DNA from: Larix sibirica
Taxonomy: Eukaryota > Streptophyta > Pinopsida > Pinales > Pinaceae
Direction of reading: 5' to 3'
Assembly (NCBI GenBank): GCA_004151065.3
Contig: NWUY0300124015.1
Span: forward strand, 1 to 12,981
Length of the DNA: 12,981 nt
Shown here in pieces: positions 8,617 through 12,981 of the stretch. Each line of letters opens with the position of its first letter. Position 1 is the stretch's first letter. Position numbers and translations under genes: made by a program. The notes below the pieces were generated by a model that saw nothing but the letters and a program-made list of their open reading frames with translations, was not told the origin of the DNA and did no database searches.

Positions 8617-9012
8617 TCACAAAGCTATTGTCTTTTCGGTCTCTTTTTTATTATTGTGTTCATTCATTGCAACATGTGTGTACCTCACTTGATCCCCTTT
8701 GAATAAACCACTAAGAGGAGCATAAAGTGCATTAACACCATGGAAGTATTCCACTTTGGATCCATAACCTAAAATTCTTACAAGACCATTGGAATGGCCT
8801 ATAGAATTAGAGTAGATGACTACCTACCTAGGTGTATTCGGTTCTTGTTTAACACAGGGAGAGATCCAAATTTGGAAATCCTTGTAGTGGTCTTCAAAGA
8901 AATCTATCAATTCTTCCTCCATCTCCCCCTTTCCCGTTATTGATGACTTTTTACTACTACTAGGTTCACAATATCTTCAAAGATGCAAAGGCATCAAAAT
9001 GATTATTGAGCA
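8617..9012 (-). pseudogene. Unrecognised minus-strand coding-like block
   Basis: On the minus strand one frame is open for about 100 codons from an ATG at 8922 to a TGA at 8619-8617, with a single TAG at 8826-8824. It can be followed further upstream to about 9012 with one more stop. Segments include RYCEPSSSKKSS, MEEELIDFFEDHYKDFQIW, then NGLVRILGYGSKVEYFHG, NALYAPLSGLFKGDQVRY and a charged C-terminal part with NEHNNKKETEK. The mix of acidic, aromatic and Gly residues looks protein-derived rather than random. I cannot assign a family: it has no zinc knuckle, protease, integrase or RT motif. It starts about 150 bp past the copia gag relic and runs opposite to it, so it may belong to another element or a captured host gene fragment. 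Confidence 0.4.
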
Positions 9013-10220
9013 CCAACATGGACATGCCAACATTGAAGTTTTTCTAACCCACAACAAACAAAATTGTTTTTCCTCCACTCAACATTGTACTACACAGTTA
9101 TATAACAAAGTTTCACTTATCATGATGTTGGTCTCCACATCGGATTCATACTAAAGTTTATTATTAACATCTTTTTTAATTAATAAAAGCCATCTTATTT
9201 TATTAGTCTTTTTTCCTCTTGAGCTAGCTAAATCCATAAACTTAATTTTGTATTCATTAGACATCTAAATTTCACAATCACTTGAGAATTCTGCACCATG
9301 CTTACTTTTATGAGAGTAAATGTAAAAATCAAACACAAAAGAATGAAATGAATATCAATAAATAAATTGGAAAGAATATGAAGATGTCTTTCCACAATAA
9401 TATATTAATAAAATGTCTTTGCCTCAAAGACTTGGTTCTCTTTCTCTATAATCACAACATACATGTTAGGTTTATATCTCTTTATGTAAAGAAAAGATTT
9501 CTAAAGTAAAGATAATAAAGTAACCACATGTTTTAGCACCTTATTAGTTTGGGTCCATCCTACATTGTTTAAGCTTTGTTTAACCACAAAGATTAGGACT
9601 AAGTTCCATATAAGTGAAAAATCATTCTATACGAAAATTAATACAACTATAAGAAATAGGCATAGCTATTTTAAAATATTTAATCCTTTTTTTATATATT
9701 TTTTTTAATGATGAATTGTCAAACAATCTAAAATTATTATCTGATTTAGGTAGTGTTTTTTCCCTTAGTCACATGATACCTCAAAGCTGCTAAACAAATA
9801 AAAAAATTCATTGTTAACATGAGCGTGACCCTTAATGCATGTTACATGTTCCATTATCATATGCTAATGCATCCAACGAGTTCAATTCCACCATCATGCA
9901 CCTTGATGCATGTTACAAGTTTCATCTTCATGTATTTTAAAATTGGAAGGCCATCACTAGAACTTTAAGACTTGTATTTGATTTCATCTGCATCCACTCA
10001 AGGGTTTGGATTCAGGTCTCCATGTTAATACAAATTTGATCACCTAACTACTTCTTGTTATACCACACTTTTGTGATCATTAATGTAAATTTTGTTGCTC
10101 AACTTTTTGCTCTTTGGTGTCATTTTTGTTCAAATTTTTGCTGCTAGTTTTTTTTCTATGTTTATATAGAAAAACTAAATTGGATGTAATCTTGTGCTTA
10201 TATTATTTGTAAATGAGGAA
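9013..10220. other. AT-rich stretch without recognisable gene
   Basis: Stops are dense in all frames, with many A/T runs (for example 9687-9710). A short minus-strand frame of 37 codons near 9150-9265 (MSNEYKIKFMDLASSRGKK) is open but not recognised and may be chance. No RNA gene, TIR pair or LTR pair was found. Confidence 0.55.
9831..9934. repeat. Diverged direct repeat pair, 71 bp apart
   Basis: The segments cttaatgcatgttacatg (from 9831) and cttgatgcatgttacaag (from 9902) and the following cat-rich bases match over about 30 bp with a handful of differences. This looks like an old partial duplication. Confidence 0.55.
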
Positions 10221-10404
10221 TTAAAGGACTCGTAGCCAACTTGTACCACCAACATGGATACTCAGTGGAATTAAATTCTGCCCATTGTTCATTGTTCTCA
10301 GTCCTACGGCATAGATCTTTGTCTTCATAATGGCGACAAAGCCTTTAATTTCAACGTAGTTCTGAGTGACTACTCTGCAACATTGTTCAGGATTTGGTAA
10401 GATG

Positions 10405-10456
10405 GTTGTTCTTGTGTATGACTTTTTGTTGTTGTTCTTGTGTATGACTTTTTTTA
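10405..10456. repeat. 26-bp tandem duplication
   Basis: Two adjacent copies (10405-10430 and 10431-10456) share gttgttcttgtgtatgac followed by a T run. Short GTT repetition around the junction suggests slippage. Confidence 0.9.
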
Positions 10457-10550
10457 GCAACAGGAAACTAATGACAAAATATAAGTATCAATTTGTAGTA
10501 GCTTTCCAAGTTACCATTGCTGTTCATAAACACTGTAAAACACAACACTC

Positions 10551-10596
10551 TATTATAATGCTCCAGCAAACAATATTATAATGCTACAACAATCAA
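10551..10596. repeat. Imperfect 23-bp tandem duplication
   Basis: Copies at 10551-10573 and 10574-10596 both begin tattataatgct and continue with a similar CA-rich half carrying a few substitutions. Confidence 0.8.
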
Positions 10597-10945
10597 AAGG
10601 CCCTCTTCAATTTTGCCAAAAGACAATCGCTTCAATGCTACCAAAGGAAGGACGTTTCACTTGTCAATCCAACAATACATTCAAAATATACTATTCCTAC
10701 AGTGAAGGAATCAGTGCAGACAACATTAAGATAAGTCGCTCTATCATCCATGAAGAACAGAACCATTTCCCTTTAACCCACCGCTGTACAACATTGAGAC
10801 TTGAATACTTTACAATGTAGAGTAGCAATTTAAAGATTCTCCCGGGGTTAATTCAAACATTTATATATATGTTTGTGGCTGCTTGCAAATGGTTGTAGGG
10901 AGTCCCTTCAACGTAGGTCACTCTTCTTATAGAAGAGAAATTCCA

Positions 10946-11041
10946 TATAAAACAATTAATAATAAGGCCAACTAATAACTAATGGAATACATTATAAAAC
11001 AATTAATAATAAGGCCAACTAATAACTAATGGAATACATTA
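10946..11041. repeat. Perfect 47-bp tandem duplication
   Basis: The unit tataaaacaattaataata... at 10946-10992 recurs without a difference at 10993-11039, with two more matching bases at the edge. Full identity in otherwise old sequence means a recent duplication, a variable-number locus, or an assembly artefact. Confidence 0.97.
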
Positions 11042-11136
11042 CTTCAATGACATGAGACTCTTGCTATCCCTAGATCAAAGGAAGACATCAATGCTGTCTT
11101 AAACTCAGCGTACAGTCTCCTAATTGCACAACACAA

Positions 11137-11470
11137 CTAGTAAAGCAAAAGGTGTAACCATACTCTAGCACACAAATTTAGCAACTCCAGCTTGAGATTG
11201 GAATAAATGGCCAATGCCTCTCTTACCGTAGCCACTGGTTTCTTCCTAATTTTCTTGAAGGGAGGGTCTATCCTGGCTCGTCCTTCATGAAGCTCTAGGT
11301 GGACAATACACCTACAATGTTTCTGTTAGGTTCTATAATTGTATGCTCACAGGAGTGGCAACAGAGTTTAAATGGTCTTTAGCAAAGTCTTCAAGATAAC
11401 GAAGTGAGGATTTGGAGCCAATCCAGAATCAAACCCAAAAGCAATTCATAAAGAGGAATAGCCTGCCTAT
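11137..11470 (-). pseudogene. GC-richer minus-strand coding-like stretch, unidentified
   Basis: This stretch is less AT-rich than its surroundings. A minus-strand frame is open for 62 codons from 11325 to a TAG at 11139-11137 and contains VHLELHEGRARIDPPFKK, then KKPVATVREALAIYSNLKLE. Just upstream, another frame has SKSSLRYLEDFAKDHLNSVA and VSIQL (about 11425-11350) before a stop. No Met start is seen, so this would be an exon or gene relic with frameshifts rather than a complete gene. I do not recognise the family. A resemblance to the copia RT region further along (EFKTALMSSFD near 11085) was too weak to accept. Confidence 0.25.
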
Positions 11471-12022
11471 AGCTTAGGAATTATATTTTTTTAATAAGCA
11501 ATGGACTAGCAGCTATTCTTCAGATTACAGAGTTGGTTGTAACTATTCTAATCATGATTCTGACATTAATTAATATAACTATGACAACAAAGAATACAAC
11601 ATCCATCCATAGAGCAGGTAATACAATTACACAACATATTAATGGACACACAGAGTTGCAGACACCGTTAACATAATATTACCTTGGAAGTCCAAACAGG
11701 AAAACTAACTTCAAATGGTTGCTTAGTCTTCATTTCTCTGGTTACAATGCAGTTTATGGATCTTTGGCATCCTCCCCTCTCGGACCAACAAAAACTTCAA
11801 AAACTTCTTGACTTTTACAAAAAAAAAAGTATATAGGAGAGCTGGGTAATGGGAAGACCAAGAGCTGGATGCTGGTAATGTTCTTTTATTTATTGCATTG
11901 TCTTTCATTTGTTTTTATCTAACCTTTTATTAATGGTCAAATTACACTTTTAAATAATAAGTCTTACAATCATCTGGCTTGTGTTTTGATGCATTTCAGA
12001 CCACTATATTTATATGGCATCA
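11471..12022. other. AT-rich stretch, nothing recognised
   Basis: No coding similarity, RNA gene or sizeable repeat is visible. The sequence ttgatgcatttcag ending at 12000 would fit a plant intron 3' splice site, but no matching exon follows. Confidence 0.5.
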
Positions 12023-12301
12023 CTAATTTAGATGCAATATAGTACCTATATTTGTAAATTGTATGCCATGTAGTTTTGGCACTCTAGTAAATTGTTCATC
12101 TCTAAAACAAGGTTCTTTGTTTGATCTACAATCAAATTTTATCTGTTTGCCCATATGAATAAGTTGTCTAATTGATTCATTAAACAATAACTCTTTTACA
12201 ATAACCAGATTCTTGAATGTATTTGATAAGCATAAAAACAACACTGGCCACTGCTAGTTGATCTCTTCGTTCCATTCAGATAGCCGGCTATTAATTCCTC
12301 T
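12023..12301 (-). pseudogene. Weak minus-strand coding-like stretch, unidentified
   Basis: One minus-strand frame is open from about 12301 to a TAG at 12025-12023 with a single stop (TAG near 12258). It includes RLSEWNEEI, then SNTFKNLVIVKELLFNESIR, QLIHMGKQIKFDCRSNK and EPCFRDEQFTRVPKLHGIQF. The part LLFNESIRQLIHMGKQIKFD has a faint likeness to the segment before integrase in copia polyproteins (FNLLSV-QL-MGY-V-F type), but the supporting His and Cys residues are missing. It may be a chance open frame in AT-rich DNA. Confidence 0.22.
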
Positions 12302-12981
12302 TTTTAACATTTTAATTTGATTCCCTTTATTTCTTTTTTTATGACATACTTTATTGGTGTTGGGAACAATAAACGTCATTAGTAACAGTAACAATCATAT
12401 ATATATTTGATTTTTTAAAAATATTAGATTTTAATTACATTCAAAATGATACATTTTGCTACACAGCTTTGTTGTAATTGAAAGTTGTCAAAATTTGCTG
12501 CTATATATTTTGCTGCTTTTCATGTCATGCACAGTATAGCTTTGTATTAACATGTAGCAGAAAACAAACACACGGTATTATGAGTCAGGCCTATTAAGAG
12601 ACTAATTACAGACTTGAAAATAGATATCCAAATAAGAAATAACTAACAAGTATTTAACAGAGATCCTGTCATTCAAAATCACTGGGTACTCAAATCCAGT
12701 GTGCAATTTTTTTATTAGGAGATCTAGACAGAATGCTTGTATTATTTTTGGTGAGCTTTGAGGTGACTGTACTGGAAAGGGAGGACAGATCCTGGACCTT
12801 TTGTTGTTTTATCAAAACTGCTTCTCCTAATACATCCACATTTAGATTTATTTATTTATGGGTTAAGGAGATCACCCTTTCGCATTCAGGATCATATTAT
12901 TTTTGTGAACCGAATTTCTCAAAGGACAGAATGAGACTCTTTCCAGCGTAATACTTTATTTTGTCCAAGTTACGAATAAGG
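12302..12981. other. AT-rich terminal stretch, no gene assigned
   Basis: There is an AT-repeat near 12398 and T-rich runs. A plus-strand frame of 72 codons begins at an ATG at 12733 and stays open to a TAA at 12949-12951; its sequence (start MLVLFLVSFEVTVLERED) is not recognised and has no supporting context, so I do not call it a gene. Confidence 0.45.

Noticed and set aside
10221-10581. Open frames on both strands (79 and 71 codons)
   Set aside because: They overlap antisense across the 26-bp duplication; neither resembles a known protein and both are about as long as chance allows.
10581-10820. Plus-strand open frame of 79 codons starting MLQQSKGPLQF
   Set aside because: It starts inside a tandem duplication, shows no recognisable domain, and has no promoter or splice context.
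10854-10875. AT-rich palindrome caaacat...atgtttg
   Set aside because: Short stem around a TA repeat; no sign of a MITE end or a functional hairpin.
11060-11110. Possible copia RT segment on the minus strand (EFKTALMSSFD)
   Set aside because: The spacing to a YVDD-like part is wrong and neighbouring RT motifs are missing.
1-12981. tRNA, rRNA, CRISPR, riboswitch or bacterial operon signals
   Set aside because: None seen on either strand; composition and content are those of plant nuclear repeat DNA.

Overview
The window looks like repeat-derived nuclear DNA from a plant. It is AT-rich, with no intact gene, no operon structure, and relics of two typical plant retrotransposon classes whose frames are broken by many stops and frameshifts. 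The LINE reverse-transcriptase wording and the density of dead elements suggest a large, repeat-rich genome, possibly a gymnosperm, but that is inference. Two single N bases (5437 and 8274) mark unresolved assembly positions.

Layout. Positions 1 to about 4104 hold a minus-strand L1-type LINE. ORF1 (about 4104 down to 1885) carries a DUF4283-like domain and a CCHC zinc knuckle. ORF2 (about 1818 down to 1) carries an APE-type endonuclease, a linker and the start of the reverse transcriptase, and is cut by the window edge before the catalytic FADD/YADD box. Positions 4105-5273 are AT-rich, with two small tandem duplications and a plus-strand coding-like relic I cannot name. Positions about 5274-5739 look like an LTR or solo LTR (TATA box, candidate TG/CA ends, possible short target duplication). 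Positions 5740-7450 show nothing recognisable. At 7457-8467 lies the 5' part of a plus-strand Ty1/copia element: primer-binding-site-like sequences, a leader, then a gag pseudogene ending in a damaged zinc knuckle. Inside gag is a 71-bp tandem duplication with an N at its junction. Positions 8617-9012 contain a minus-strand coding-like block of unknown identity. The rest (9013-12981) is AT-rich intergenic or intronic-looking DNA with several short tandem duplications, one of them a perfect 47-bp repeat, and two weak minus-strand coding-like stretches (11137-11470 and 12023-12301).

No genes here work together as a living system. The two recognisable elements lie in opposite orientations and both are dead. 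The mix of TGG/CGA/CAG-type stop changes and the C-to-T differences in the best primer site fit long silencing by cytosine methylation. I found no convincing new biological system. The items most worth following up are the unidentified coding-like blocks, the putative LTR and the N-junction duplication.
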